Of a stretch of DNA of 64,000 nucleotides, positions 1 to 11,715 are shown in pieces. Every line of letters starts with the position of its first letter. Positions within the stretch are counted from its first letter, which is position 1. Source of the DNA: Davidsoniella eucalypti (taxonomy: Eukaryota > Ascomycota > Sordariomycetes > Microascales > Ceratocystidaceae); NCBI GenBank assembly GCA_004009845.1, contig RMBW01000066.1, positions 1-64,000 on the forward strand, given 5' to 3'. A program made the position numbers and the translations under genes. The notes under the pieces were generated by a model. It ran no database searches. It had not been told where the DNA came from and worked only from the letters and a program-made list of their open reading frames with translations.

Positions 1-3000
1 GAAAGAAGCCAAGACACGGGGCTGGGGATAGTCTCACTGTTTTACCATAGTGTGACCGACAACGACAACAACACTGCTTAACAAGACATATCATGTTGCC
101 TGACTTGTCATATCAAATAATACGTTGCGTGACCCAAAAAACAAAAGGTTTCTCATTAGATCAATCACGCATTTGCGCATAACCCGGACAACGGAGAGCA
201 CATAGCCAGCATTCTTTTTGGTCTTATGCCTTGAAGTACGATTACAGATGCCACACAGGGTATTATATTCCCTACAAACTACGACAGCAGGGCTTGGCCG
301 ACACTTGGCGGTGCATATACATACGGTCTGAATTTGAGGCCATTCTATAGAATACAAAGGAATGAATACTCTGACTGATACGCGGGGGTTTCGTCCGCAA
401 ACTCACAATATGATTCAACAAACGAGACTATGCAATTATACTACTGCATCAAAATAGGTGATAGGGCAAACGGTGACTTCTTGTTGTCTCTGTAGGAAAG
501 CAAAATGCCACAGGTTGTCTTTCTTGGCGGCTTTTTGGAGCCTGACAAATATGAACCAAGTAATATGGTATTCTTCCTAGTTTCTAAGCAAAGGCATATA
601 AATACATATCTCTTTGGTTAGTAAGGTTACGACCTAAGCATTCGGATAGTCGGATTTTGAAGCTCGAGCCCTCTGTACTTGAAAGTAGAGGTACAAAATG
701 AAACTTGCTTGATAAACAATAGTACACGAAATTGGCAATCCTACATCCTAATTCCCGGGACGCCCACACACTATTTTGTGTAGGTGCCGACAACGAGTCT
801 ATATCATCCTCATACTATAGATAACTGGCAGCAGCCAGCACACCTGTTTGGAAGAATGATATCATACGCAGTACTAGTAGGCAATCCATCGACTATGATA
901 CATATACATCACGATATGATGACTCTTATGGTTGGCGTAGGCATATGCAAGACAAGGTATCATTTGCTCACTGTTTCTTATATGCAAAGTCGGTTTGTTA
1001 TATTGGCCGTAGACGAACGGCCTCATTATTTGTCGGAAGGAGCGGCACGGGGTCTTTAACATAACTTCTGGCCTTCTTTTTAGAGGGCTTGGCCGACGAT
1101 CTGTACATATGTATATACACCGAAGTGGTAAGATTGACTCTATATAAGTGGGTGTCGATATATCGACAAAGATAACGTAGTAAAATTTCAGGAACGAAAC
1201 GTTTTCTCTCTGAAAAGTCACCGATAATAATAATGGTTTATAATTGAGAATATCGGGCCTATCATGGAACGGGCTACAAAACGCCGCCTGTCTTGGGAAA
1301 ACGGAGTTCTAATGAAAGCCGCATAGCTTTCATATAGTTATATGCTACCTCGGTTATTGGCTTTATCTGATTATCTGATTAGATGAATAATTGATTTCCA
1401 TTTGTGTTTGGCTCAGGCCAATGCTACCGGCGAAGCATTAAACAGTACTCGACCTAGAATAGCAGTTCGCTTAAGATAGCTTTGTCTTAAGAGACAATCA
1501 ACAGGCTAAACTTCTACACAAGAGTATCCAGAGCTTCCGTATCCGGTGAAGGCAAAGAGACATACAAAACGGCGGCAGAAGGTCCAAGTCTGCGTTTCAC
1601 GCCCTCCCTCCGTTTGGATCCCTTGGGGCAAAAACCTGGAACTCACTCATATATTCACGCTCAACAAGATTCAAACAGTTCTACATATGTACACTGTGAC
1701 AAGGCTAGAGGACGGTGCTAAGCAAAGGTCCTACATCTAAAGAAACCGGTAGTGTCCTCATGAATTAGTTGGGATAAAACGATAGTCTAGGCAGATCTAC
1801 CCTACCCAACGTATCTGTATCTAACAAAGTTTGTCTTCCGAATATAGCGTTGCCTACAACTCTATTTAGCCCTTTTCCACATACCGAGCTTGTTTAGGAG
1901 CATGCTAATTTGCTATAATAAACAGCCGATCTCTTAGTATAGCCTCTAATACAATGGTTCCGCTCTATGTCCGGACAAAAGTAGCGCACCAGTCGGTGTT
2001 TAGACTGGCAAGATATCAAGTGAGACTACATTTAATCTTGTTATATGTCTCCAACGAGAACCAGAAAGCACCATTAGAATGCGGAGTTTTTGCTGGCATT
2101 TACGGACACCGTCGGCTCTATAAGAACAAAAAAAAAGGATAAAATAAAAAAAAGAGATAAAGACAGGATCTTCCTACGCCGTTATCCGCAGTTCGACCAA
2201 TGGAAGCCGAAAGTGCGGCCTCCTAGAATGGAACACATGTTCCTTGCCAAAGAGAACATATCATATCCTATAGAGAAGAACTGCTCTCTGCAAAAGTAAG
2301 CGCGCTCTCCGCCATAAATCAATCTCACATGCAGGGCGAATTATGGTCGGTAGTGAAAGGGAAGGCTTCCTAAGGAGGGGTTTGATACTTGCCAGGGCTG
2401 TTCTTGATACTTGTCAGAGCCTAGAACAGGGCTTGATATCGAAGATACGTAAGCATATTTCATCCCGTGTGTCGTGTACATATGTAGATATTGACGATGT
2501 TAACTGTGGGTTCTTGGCTGGAAAGATGGGGGGAGGTCATCAGGGTTCTTCCTTGATACTGTGCCCTCGGTTAGAGTCCCATAGCTTGTTCCCGTCCCTT
2601 TTTTGCCGTGTTTTTGCATCTGGGACTTTGCCATCCCGCATGCTAGCTTCGGAGTCTAGGCAAAAACAAGACTAGCAGCTTAAGTCCGGCTTCAAACCAT
2701 TCAAGCTGAGCAACAAATTCTTGAATAGTCTTGGTGGAAAGCTAAGTGAAAGCTCTATAGCTAACCCGAAAACCTGGTCTTGGATTTTGCTGCTTGGTAC
2801 AATACGGTGGCAAAGTCTTGAAAAGAGAAAAAAATACCAAATCCACTTGGCCATATAGCCAGCACTAGACCTAATTCATTAATCCCGAGTAAGCTACAAG
2901 TTGTCTAGCCCCAATCTAGCAAGTTGATAATCATCTTTTAGCGGGCGTTTCGGCGTGGCCGCTCGAGAAGATTAAACTGTCAAGTTTTTATATCAGAAAC

Positions 3001-4945
3001 ATGCGAAATGGCTAGTGATAAGAAATAGAGAATAACAAGACGGTTCTCGGCACTTGAAGGCCACCGTTAGTTTATGTCGAACATCTGATAGCCAAATAAA
3101 GACAACTATAATCATATCATGGCAACATATATGAAGCACGAATAGAAGGAAGCGTCTATCCGAGGGCTGATCAATTTCGGAACGACCTCACTCCGGCTGC
3201 TTACTACATCTGTACATAATTATCTTATTAGTGTATGTATGAGAGAAGCTCATTTTTCAACTGCTCAATGTTGTCTATTCCTATTTAGACCAGCTGGTAC
3301 CCAAAAAGGGATTTCGTAGGAAGTCAAGGACATGAATAATCTTATGTAACGTCAACTTGTTCCGTTGCTACGATCTTACACGCCATGGAAAAAAAGGCAA
3401 GAATAAGAATGTATCCTACCTCAAATACGAAAGAAACCACCATGTGTCGGGCTCACCTAATTTTCTTATTCTTTTTCTCTGGATTCTATTCTTTGATGTC
3501 CGAGCGACCTTCGGCGAACGGCCCTGGACACCGTACGTTTGGGTCGTCTGTCGGACAGGAGCTTCAATTCCCGATAGGAAATATTTAGAGAGTCCGTTCA
3601 TGGAACTAACTTGATAGGTTTTGGCTGTGCTTATGCGAGGGGACATCACGTCAGCATGTCTAGCAGTGCACATATCAAAAGCCAAGCTCTTAGCTAGTTT
3701 GGGGATATAGGCAGTCGCCCCTAGACACCCGACTATAGCTTCAACGTCTTGCTAGTTTTTGAGTTTGCTTTGTGTTATAAGATAAGTTTCTTATCGAGAA
3801 GCCAGACCGTATTCAGTTAGTACGAGGAGCTTTCTCTACGGCAGGAACAGGTCTGGTTACATCGGTATCCTACCCTTCTCTTGATCAGCGATATCCCACG
3901 CTTTTCAAAGTCTCAACGTTCTTCAATAGGAACGACCTCGCCGAACTATCCGGGGACTTTTCGTGTTGTATTTCTCCCATACACCATGCTTTCAATAGCG
4001 AATATCATCCCAATGGCCATGCTTTCAAAGCTGGAGAGATAGGATTTATGAGTCTTATTAGTGGCTGTTCTTGTTCTAAACTTCTCCATTCTTCAGTGTC
4101 TGTCTGTTAACTAGTTAGTACATATAAGTTTGGTCCGTGGGAAGCAAGGGAACTATGGCGCCAAGACTTAGCTACGGCTATATTTGCATTTGGCTCAACT
4201 GGTGATGTTACTTCGAAGACTACTATACTGGAATAAATACACGCTACTATAATTGCGAAGGGCTACCAATGTCATACTTGTTTTGCAATACAAGGTTCTT
4301 TTCGAATCTTCCTCCTGTACTTTCTAATCCTTCTCTCATGGACCTTAGATTTCTTAGATACACATCATTTCATACATGAAAATATACCGATACTCCCCAC
4401 ATTCTAGATACTACTGATTGCCTATATCTCTTGGTATCTTGGCCAATGCCATACATGGTGGTTCTACTACTCCCCCAATGACTTGAGGGGGTGCAGGGAG
4501 TCGGCTTGGCCAAGTTCCTTGTACTGGTGTCAAAAGTTTGAGCCTATTTCTGATTGATCTAGGTATGCCATGCATGTTGCCTTTCCACAACGGCTAGACA
4601 GTCTGTCTTTTCTTTGCATTTTAACCACAAATGACAATGCTATTGTAGTTAGCATCGTATGATAAAGAGACAGGGCATAAAGAAAAGGGCTTGCAGATGT
4701 CGGTTGCTTGCCTGTCTGAGTTTCTGCTTATGTGCTAAACAGGGGAAAAGATGGCTGTTCTACATCTTGGCATGGCAGTGCATGCCTGGAAGTGTTCATC
4801 ACGGTGAAGAAACTCCAACATGGGCCGTAAAAGATTGGGGGCATTTCAAAGCAATACAGACATATATTTTGTGAAGAAACATAAGTGTTGAGCTGCTTAT
4901 CATACATACAACTGCAAAGTATTATCAGTGCTCAAGCAATGTCCT
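1..4945. other. Gene-free AT-rich stretch
   Basis: No gene is recognisable here on either strand. The open frames are short (110 codons or fewer), overlap each other in several frames and match no family I know. A 14-base direct repeat (AGGGCTTGGCCGAC) occurs at 289-302 and 1084-1097, each followed by a TA-rich run, which may be chance. I see no tRNA. Confidence 0.6.
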
Positions 4946-5795
4946 CTAGACGCGTAGGTGGCGGTCGAGAAACGGTGGTTCCGTTGAGGACGGTGCAGGC
5001 ACGGCGTGCGGCAGCAGGTGTGGAGTAGACAACGTAGGCGTTGCAGGACTTGGTGGTGGCCTCTTGGGTGGCTTTGGTAATGAAGGCGGCACGCTTGGGC
5101 ATGGCCAGAGTAGAAAAGGCTAGCGAGCGGAAACGGATAGACTCAATGGTCTGACGGGCTTGGCGTCAGCGTCGAGGATGGTCGATAGATGGGCCATAAG
5201 AGTCTTTCTTCTGGGCTTTGTTAGTGGCAACATCGCTGGCAACGTTGGCGAGGAACACGGTGCGGTTGGCTTTCTCGATCTCGTCTGAAGGCGTAGCGCT
5301 TGTGCTCTTGTTGGTGACAACGGATTCGTGCACGAGATTCTCTGGGGAAACGTCAGACTCGGCGTCTGAAGCAGCTTCGGCGTCCTCTTCAGGCTTGGCT
5401 TCGGCGCCGACGCTCTTGCGACGCTTGACGGGCTTCTCTTCGTCTTCAACAAGCTTCTGTAGGTATTTTGTCTCGACGCGCCTCGTCGGCCTGTTTGCGC
5501 TTACGCTTGCGCTGTTTGGCAGTCTCCTTGACACCTTCCTCTTCCTCCTTCTCTTCGGCGTCATCCATCCTCGTCTTTTGGCTCTTCATTATCGTCCTCG
5601 TCGCTGCTAGTATCTGTATCTTCTTTCGTAGTTTCGGGCTTCTTGGGCTTTGTCGAGGGTCTCTGAGTTTGCTTCGCGGGCTTGACGGGGCCAGTCTATA
5701 TACCATGTTAGCTAGTGAAATTGTGAGAAAAGCATTTATACGGAGTGAGGGCTTACGCTATTGCTGAACAGCGCATTTAGCGACGAGTGAAGGGA
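4946..5795 (-). pseudogene. Decayed, truncated Nop12/RBM34-like RNA-binding protein gene
   Basis: This is a remnant of the Nop12 family, nucleolar RRM proteins needed for 60S subunit (5.8S/25S rRNA) maturation. Conceptual translation on the minus strand gives family landmarks in order but in different frames. They are an N-terminal LNALFSNS, an intron at 5696-5756 (GTAAGC donor, GCTAAC branch, TAG acceptor), then TGPVKPAK, a Lys/Glu-rich linker, NRTVFLANV (RNP2-like start of RRM1), IESIRFRSLAF, KSCNAYVVYST and finally LDRHLRV. At least five frame changes are needed (near 5570, 5475, 5185, 5150 and 4965), and the copy stops at a TAG at 4946-4948. RRM2 and the C-terminus, present in intact Nop12, are absent. 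The damage is small indels, not mainly C-to-T change. The retained intron argues for a DNA-level duplicate and against a retrocopy. I expect an intact copy elsewhere in the genome. Confidence 0.8.
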
Positions 5796-8328
5796 GCAAG
5801 TTTTATATCGCTTGTTTTTACACCATAGCTTCAAGCGGAGCTTCAAGCCGTAGAATTTCAAGTTTGTCAGTTTACGGCTTGACAGATAAGAAGATGGCGA
5901 GCTTCCCTTGCAAGCATGAAGCTCTATATTTCAGGTCCACTCTTAATAGTTGTTTAGTTCGGTTTGGTTTTTGGTATCTCGACTCCGCTTTATGTTCAAT
6001 CGCAGGCGAAAAGGCGGGACGATTATTTTTCTCCCTACTGCCATCACCTGACCTATCGGCCGACCGCATTGAAGTTGGCCGACAAGGAAAATGCAAGACG
6101 CCACGCTACCTTGCCTGACCGTAGACGCCACACTTGCTACAAACGCCTTACTAAAGTTGCTTCTGGGGAAAGGAAGGGGCCCATAAATATACACCATTTC
6201 CGCTTCAGTGAAGCTTCCTTCCCGCTTAGTTTAGTCCCCACTTTAAAGAGTTCCGTCATAGCGCCTAATAATGTCACTACACAACAAGTTTTAAGCTTCT
6301 ACTCGAATTTTGGCTGTTTTTTTCTACGTCAATCATTTTTTTGAACCTCCTGCTTGAAGAATATTATTACGGCCAAAAAAAAATATAGCGCGCTACAGCA
6401 GATTTTTTTTTTTACAACACTATCCACTCAGAGACAAGCACCACTTTGTAATGATCGAACTTGCACATTTGGTCAGCATCTCAAAAATCGAAACAACTCT
6501 TGCAGTCACGACTTTTTCTTCAACTCGTTATTTACTCGCACCTAAAATAAGTACCCCACGAATCCCGCCAACTCTTCCTCTAGAAGACGTCATAACATCT
6601 GATCTGGCCTTGGGACAAAAAAAGCTCAGGTACCATCTGCACGCTCTTACTCTTTCTGGCATATCACGTGAGCGCCATCTATCCAATCACGCGCATGGTG
6701 CCAACCTCAACCTAACGTTTCTTTTTGCTTCACTTCAATCGGTATTCGAAGAGGCCTAAATAGAAGGTCATTGTGCACAAGCAACGCTTTCGTAATGAGC
6801 TGAAATCAACCGTGCTTGTTGTTTATTTATGCATCTTGTTTGATTATATGCAAAAATGGGACATTCCAATAACGTGACCCCCTTGTCGTAAACTGTGAAA
6901 TTAAAATGACGATGTCTAGCAGAAATACCAATATTTGACTATTCTCCAAGCTAAACGGGAAAAGACTCAACGAAAACAAGGCCTTGATGAAACTTCTCTG
7001 GCTTGCATGATCAGCGCCTAAAGCAAATGTTCGCCTCCAACGCACGAAAAAAATAATACATTGCTATGTATCCATGCGTCTTCGTAAAGCAAGGCGTCAA
7101 CTTAAGCCTTAAGTAAGACTATATTGACCAAATCTATCATGTGCATCAGCCAATATGAGTCTGTCGGATCGCGTAATTGAATTAAAGACAATCTATGTGT
7201 ATCTTCTGCATAAGATATGCTAAGCAAAGAAGGTCCAGTTCAGTTTACGTCACTCTTAATACTGTAAATTCAATCAGGACTCTCCCATGTCGTAAAGAAA
7301 ATTGAAACGACAGAATTCAAGACTGGCCGAAGACGGTATGACTATATGACTACGCAAAACAATATATGTAGCAGAAAATTCCTTTAAAAAATCCGTGTAT
7401 ACATCCGATTCTATAGATGCCTTCTAAATACTAACCACTCACACAAATTATGAGGGGAAAACTAGGAAATAAGGGCCATGTCGGGATTAGAGATATCGAT
7501 TATTAGGGTTGATAGGACTATAGCAACCCATGAGAGTAATGGAGGTAGTGAGAACTGCAAGGAATAGGGGTTTACATAGGACACCTGGGAGAGTATATTA
7601 CAGACTCTCCAGATCCATTACTTCCACATTCACTCTTGTGGTTCTCAATACAATATCTTCATCAAACCCACGATCATCAGTGATTGAGCAAGCTCTTTGC
7701 AGACCACATATTTCACGTAAACGAATACAACAGGATCAGCTAGTAGGATCAAGATAAAAAAGGTTAAAGAGAATAACGATATAATACATATTGAGGGCGG
7801 TATGTAGAGGAGAAAAAAACGACTCTATTGAAAACATTGAATAGTTGAAGTAACCTCCTGTATGTCATGCTTTCACCAACCAGCCAATTATTTAAAACGC
7901 CAAAAAACACCCAAGAAAACACAGCATCAAGACTCTAGAAAGTCATCATGGACCAGGAAAAAAAGGAAATATAAAAAAATAAAGAACTCTAAGAGACCAT
8001 AGTGGAAAATAGTAACACCTATGTCAGATGAGACCTGCATCTTATTGCAGACAACAGGTGATTCGAGAAAATAGCAAGAAACAAGAAAGAGATAGAAGAA
8101 GGTTAAAACATGGCATCGAAGAAAGATAGGAAAATTTGAGGACAAAAAGAACAAAGAACGCTGCTGCTGACTAGCCCAAAGTTCAGTCAGATGTTGATAG
8201 GGCAAAAGAAGACCAGGAAGAAACAAAAGAGAGGCCGAGTTAGGAGATGTAGCGAAAGAGTAGCAGTAGCATAGCGCTACGGTCTTAGATATTCGAGAGA
8301 ATGTTGTTGAAAGACGTGCTTAGTAACA
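5796..8328. other. Intergenic region, no gene recognised
   Basis: This stretch is AT-rich with poly-A/poly-T runs. Open frames up to about 126 codons occur around 5870-6340 on both strands, but they overlap one another in several frames, lack a recognisable domain and include non-ATG starts. The 3' UTR of the Ies4-like gene presumably lies in the last few hundred bases. Confidence 0.55.
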
Positions 8329-9208
8329 TTAAGCAGCGGCAATTGCATGAGGCAATGGTGAATTTGTCGCCATGCTTGGAACAGAGTTGGGCGCATCTTG
8401 CATCTCAACGTCCTGGTGATCTTGTTTGATCTCGTCGGTCTTCTTTTTCTTGTCCTCGGGTTTAGGCGTGGAGACGGAGTTGGCATTGGCGGTAGATGCC
8501 TGAGTATCAGATTTGGAAGTCGCTTTGCCGGCGGCCTTTGTTGCGTCAGCAGCATCTTTAGCATCGGGAACGGCAGTATTAGAGGCCGCCTTATCTGTCA
8601 CAGAAACATCTACAGCAGCTGCATCTTCGGGGTTTTGCTTGAGGGGGGTCGTCCATCTCTGGATTTCCCAGGTCATGCCAGTAAAACTCTTGATAGTGAA
8701 GCAGCCCTTTGTCCATTTGCGACACGGCTTTCCAGAACGGTCCAGAGCACGAAGGCCAGCGTTGATAGCGCCTTGGTTGGCCTTGGGGCCGAGCTTGTGA
8801 CCTCTGTCAGTCTTGGTTTCGCCGTCGTCCCTAGAGCATAGTGTTAGAATACGAAAGGTATATGAGTAAAGACGGGCAATCTTACAATCTCTTCTTCTTC
8901 GGGCCAGGCTTCTTGCGGTCCCGGGCATCGCCGTTGGCACCGGGGGCCGACCGCTTCACGCCCTTCTTTGTGGGCGGTGCCATAGAAGGCGTGCCGGGAC
9001 CGGTAGCTGGGTTAGAGTCGGTAGCGGCGTCTCCGTTCATGGCGGCAGCGGCAGTGACGGCGGCGGGAGTGAGGACCTTTTCACTCTTGACTTCGGGACT
9101 GGGCGAGGTCTCCTTCTCGTCTCTCTTGTCAAGTATCGCACGAAGCTTCTCGGGCGAGACCTTAAGCGTAACCTTGGCTACGTTTGACTTTGACGTGGAG
9201 ACAGTCAT
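8329..9208 (-). CDS. INO80 chromatin-remodelling complex subunit, Ies4-like
   Basis: Two exons on the minus strand, 9208-8886 and 8830-8329, give a 274-aa protein. The 55-base intron (8831-8885) has a GTAAGA donor, a CTAAC branch and a TAG acceptor, and it joins the frame exactly at a Leu codon (TT|G). The N-terminal half is low-complexity, Ala/Pro/Lys-rich and ends in a basic KKPGPKKKR stretch that looks like a nuclear signal. Residues about 109-170 hold the conserved block HKLGPKANQGAINAGLRALD followed by GKPCRKWTKG and SFTGMTWEIQRW, which I recognise as the fungal Ies4 domain. The tail is Ala/Asp/Lys-rich and disordered. Ies4 is a small subunit of the INO80 nucleosome remodeller and is linked in yeast to DNA-damage checkpoint signalling. 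A TATA-like AT run lies about 205 bases upstream (9413-9424). Assignment rests on the conserved block; the rest is unconstrained. Confidence 0.85.
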
Positions 9209-11194
9209 TTTGTGTGAATATGAGTGTGGAGGATTTAAGAATAGCGTTTTCGTGTTCCGATCGACAAATCAGACAGGTATAGAAAAATAGAGGCGTTGGT
9301 ATCGACTCGAGCCGATAGATGGGTGGTGGTAGACAAAACGGCGCGCCTGTGGTGGAGGCACTGTGTTGTTGTGGTGTTCAGTCGGTGGCACGAATGAAGA
9401 GCGAGGTGCAAGAATATATAAATTAGCGATGCGATGCGATGCGAAAAGATGCACACGGTGGTGTTTACAAGTCGCGATGATTGAGTGTGATTCGAAGAGG
9501 TGGAAAATGAGGTTGATGGTGATGGGCAAAGAATTGAACGAGTTGTGGGAAAGAAAGGAAATGAAAAGGTGAAAAAGGGGAGAGGACGTGCAGGCTTTTG
9601 CGGTTTTGGTGAAGGAGGGAAAACGAGACTGGAAGTGAAAGTGGAAAAGTAAAAAAGGGAACTGGGACTGCTCGATAAATAAGATGGGCGCTGATGGATT
9701 TTTCCGGCCTATGTTGGAGGGTTAGTCGACACCAAGACTAAGACGAGCTAGCCATCAATCAGATTCCACCAGCGCATTCATTCGTAACCGTCAAAGAGTT
9801 TGTTCAGCTGTCGAGCAAGATGCAAGGCACGCAGCGTTTTAACTAGTGCTCAACCATTATCGTCGACGCCGCCCAACAGGACGCAGGTGACGATGATGCT
9901 TGTATTGTGCATTATGGCTGGAGAAAGCCCGTTCACGGACTACAATGTCATCGACAGAACACGTTTTCACGTCATGGCTGTATGAGAGCAGCGGAGCGGG
10001 TGGCAAAAAGGACACGATGTGATGGCAACCGGTCGCAGCCTTGCTGTTCGACGTAGGCAGCGAAACTGCGGGCGTGATACTATTCAGAGATATACGGGTG
10101 GCCAGCATCAACACGGCCATTTGCAGGTGGATTGGGGGGCGCACGATGCGAAATGGGCGGGACTCGGCGGATCGTGCAAATTCGCGCGATTTGACAGTGG
10201 AATTGGCCTGGTTCAGGGCTGGTTGTGGTGTCTGAACGCCAGTTTGAGCTTGGTGTTGCCCAATTTTTAGTCGGCGGTGAAGTTGGGGACATTGTTTACT
10301 AGTACATATTTCCTCCCCACAGTAGGACAGCCAAAAAATCATTGAACAAATTAAATATTCACGTGCACTATTCTGGCATTAGGATGTCAATACAGATAAT
10401 TTATTCGCTGACAGTCGAAGATGCAGTTATTGCCGACTTCTTTTTTGCATCTTAATCTTCTCATGGCGTGCTGTTTGGCTTTGCGGAGAGCGCGGATGGC
10501 AAAGTTGACGCTGGCAGAAAACCCCATCAAAGTCTCCAGTGAATTTCAATTTTCGTTGCTGGCGTTGGGTTCACCTTGTGTTTTTTCCCTCTTTTTTTTG
10601 CTGGCAAAACAGCCTAGTAAAAAAGAGGGCTGTGATGATTTCCGTCACCAACGCAACTTAACTGGGCCACATCAATAGTAGCAGCAGAACCTGGCCAAAT
10701 CCGACGACTTACACCACCCGCATTTAAAATAAAATAAAAAATTGTATTTTTGCAATATTATTTTAACCTTCAAAAAGGTGTCAATTTTTTTATTGTTTTA
10801 CTATTATATTAATTATGTTGATTGTCTGTTGACTCTTTTGCTTTGCTGACCTGGCGTAGGATTCTTCTCTGTTTCCGTTTTTTTTTTCTTACTGGCTCAC
10901 GTTCCCAAGGTTGTTTCGCTCATTATCCTGAAGCTATTTGTGACATTAAGATTATCGCGTCCCAGGTCATTGGTATTAAACTGCCTGCGGTCTAATTGGT
11001 ATGGCGCGACAAAGTGGGGCAACCTGCACTATTAGCTAATGTGGCGCTGACGGATGTGAACATATGTGGCGTTTAAGTGGATCCAATAGGCATTACTATC
11101 AATACTTATATGATAACCCTTGTGGTACCACTAACAACATGTAATGTTTGACGTACAACTTATACAGGGGAGTTAGAAGTTTGACATAAAAGTA
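9209..11194. other. Upstream region of the Ies4-like gene and intergenic DNA
   Basis: The first 400-500 bases are probably the promoter and 5' leader of the minus-strand Ies4-like gene. An ATG-started 161-codon minus-strand frame at 9857-10342 has no recognisable domain and is overlapped by open frames on the other strand, so I do not call it. Around 10720-10830 the DNA is almost pure A/T. Confidence 0.5.
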
Positions 11195-11276
11195 AAGACT
11201 TTTGAGAAAAGGTACTTAGCCCCACAAAATATTATGTACTCCCTACATAGTCTTCAAAAGCTGCCAGCTGGCAGAG
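11195..11276 (+). repeat. Left terminal inverted repeat
   Basis: This arm starts AAGACTTTTGAG and ends with the palindrome CTGCCAGCTGGCAG plus AG. It matches the reverse complement of 11634-11715, with differences at roughly three positions. Confidence 0.85.
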
Positions 11277-11633
11277 CGTTTGGTTTTTGTCTTTTTCTTT
11301 TTTTATAATCATTAATCGTACGGAACTAGAGCTATGGAAATGTAATTGTCAGGCATATAGTTACATGTAAGCAAATTCCAGTCTAATAGTCTGATTTGCA
11401 ATGAAAGCACTTGTTCAATATATATACCAAAAGCTTTCAAAATGTATTCAACGCCAACAGAAAAGATGTAAATACGTAACCAAGACCTCCTAAAACATCT
11501 TCATAGCTCTATAGCTCTATAAGATTAATGAATAAAACAAAAGAACCCTCCCAAAGGACAAAACTAGAACATAAAACACTAGCCTTCCGCGATCAATTAG
11601 ACTAATGGCCCTCTCATAGACGCTCTTCAGCCT

Positions 11634-11715
11634 CTCTGCCAGCTGGCAGCTTCTAAAGACTATGTAGGGAGTACATAATATTTTGTGGGGCTAAGTACCT
11701 TTTCTCAGAAGTCTT
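11634..11715 (-). repeat. Right terminal inverted repeat
   Basis: Read on the minus strand it starts AAGACTTCTGAG and runs through the same core into CTGCCAGCTGGCAG plus AG, mirroring the left arm. Confidence 0.85.

Larger units (their letters stand above)
11195..11715. mobile_element. Non-coding terminal-inverted-repeat element (MITE-like)
   Basis: An 82-base inverted repeat (11195-11276 and 11634-11715) with only a few mismatches brackets 357 bases of AT-rich DNA that carry no open frame of note. Total length is 521 bases. Each arm contains the palindrome CTGCCAGCTGGCAG and the shared core CCCACAAAATATTATGTACT. The shape (long near-identical TIRs, short non-coding centre) is that of a non-autonomous DNA transposon or foldback element. 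I cannot fix a target-site duplication: the sequence just outside the arms shows only weak continuing similarity, so the true ends may lie slightly further out. The superfamily is unknown. Confidence 0.8.

Noticed and set aside
2343..2675. 110-codon plus-strand frame
   Set aside because: ATG-started but isolated in AT-rich DNA, no domain, no splice partners seen.
5864..6344. Overlapping frames on both strands (74-126 codons)
   Set aside because: Mutually overlapping, some non-ATG, no domain; probably spacer next to the Nop12-like remnant.
9857..10342. 161-codon minus-strand open frame with ATG
   Set aside because: No recognisable domain, unlike composition, and overlapping open frames on the plus strand of similar length; a chance frame in a locally GC-richer patch is more likely.
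10985..11050. tRNA-like A-box string (GGTCTAATTGGTATGG)
   Set aside because: No matching B box, no acceptor or T stem within the next 80 bases; not a tRNA.
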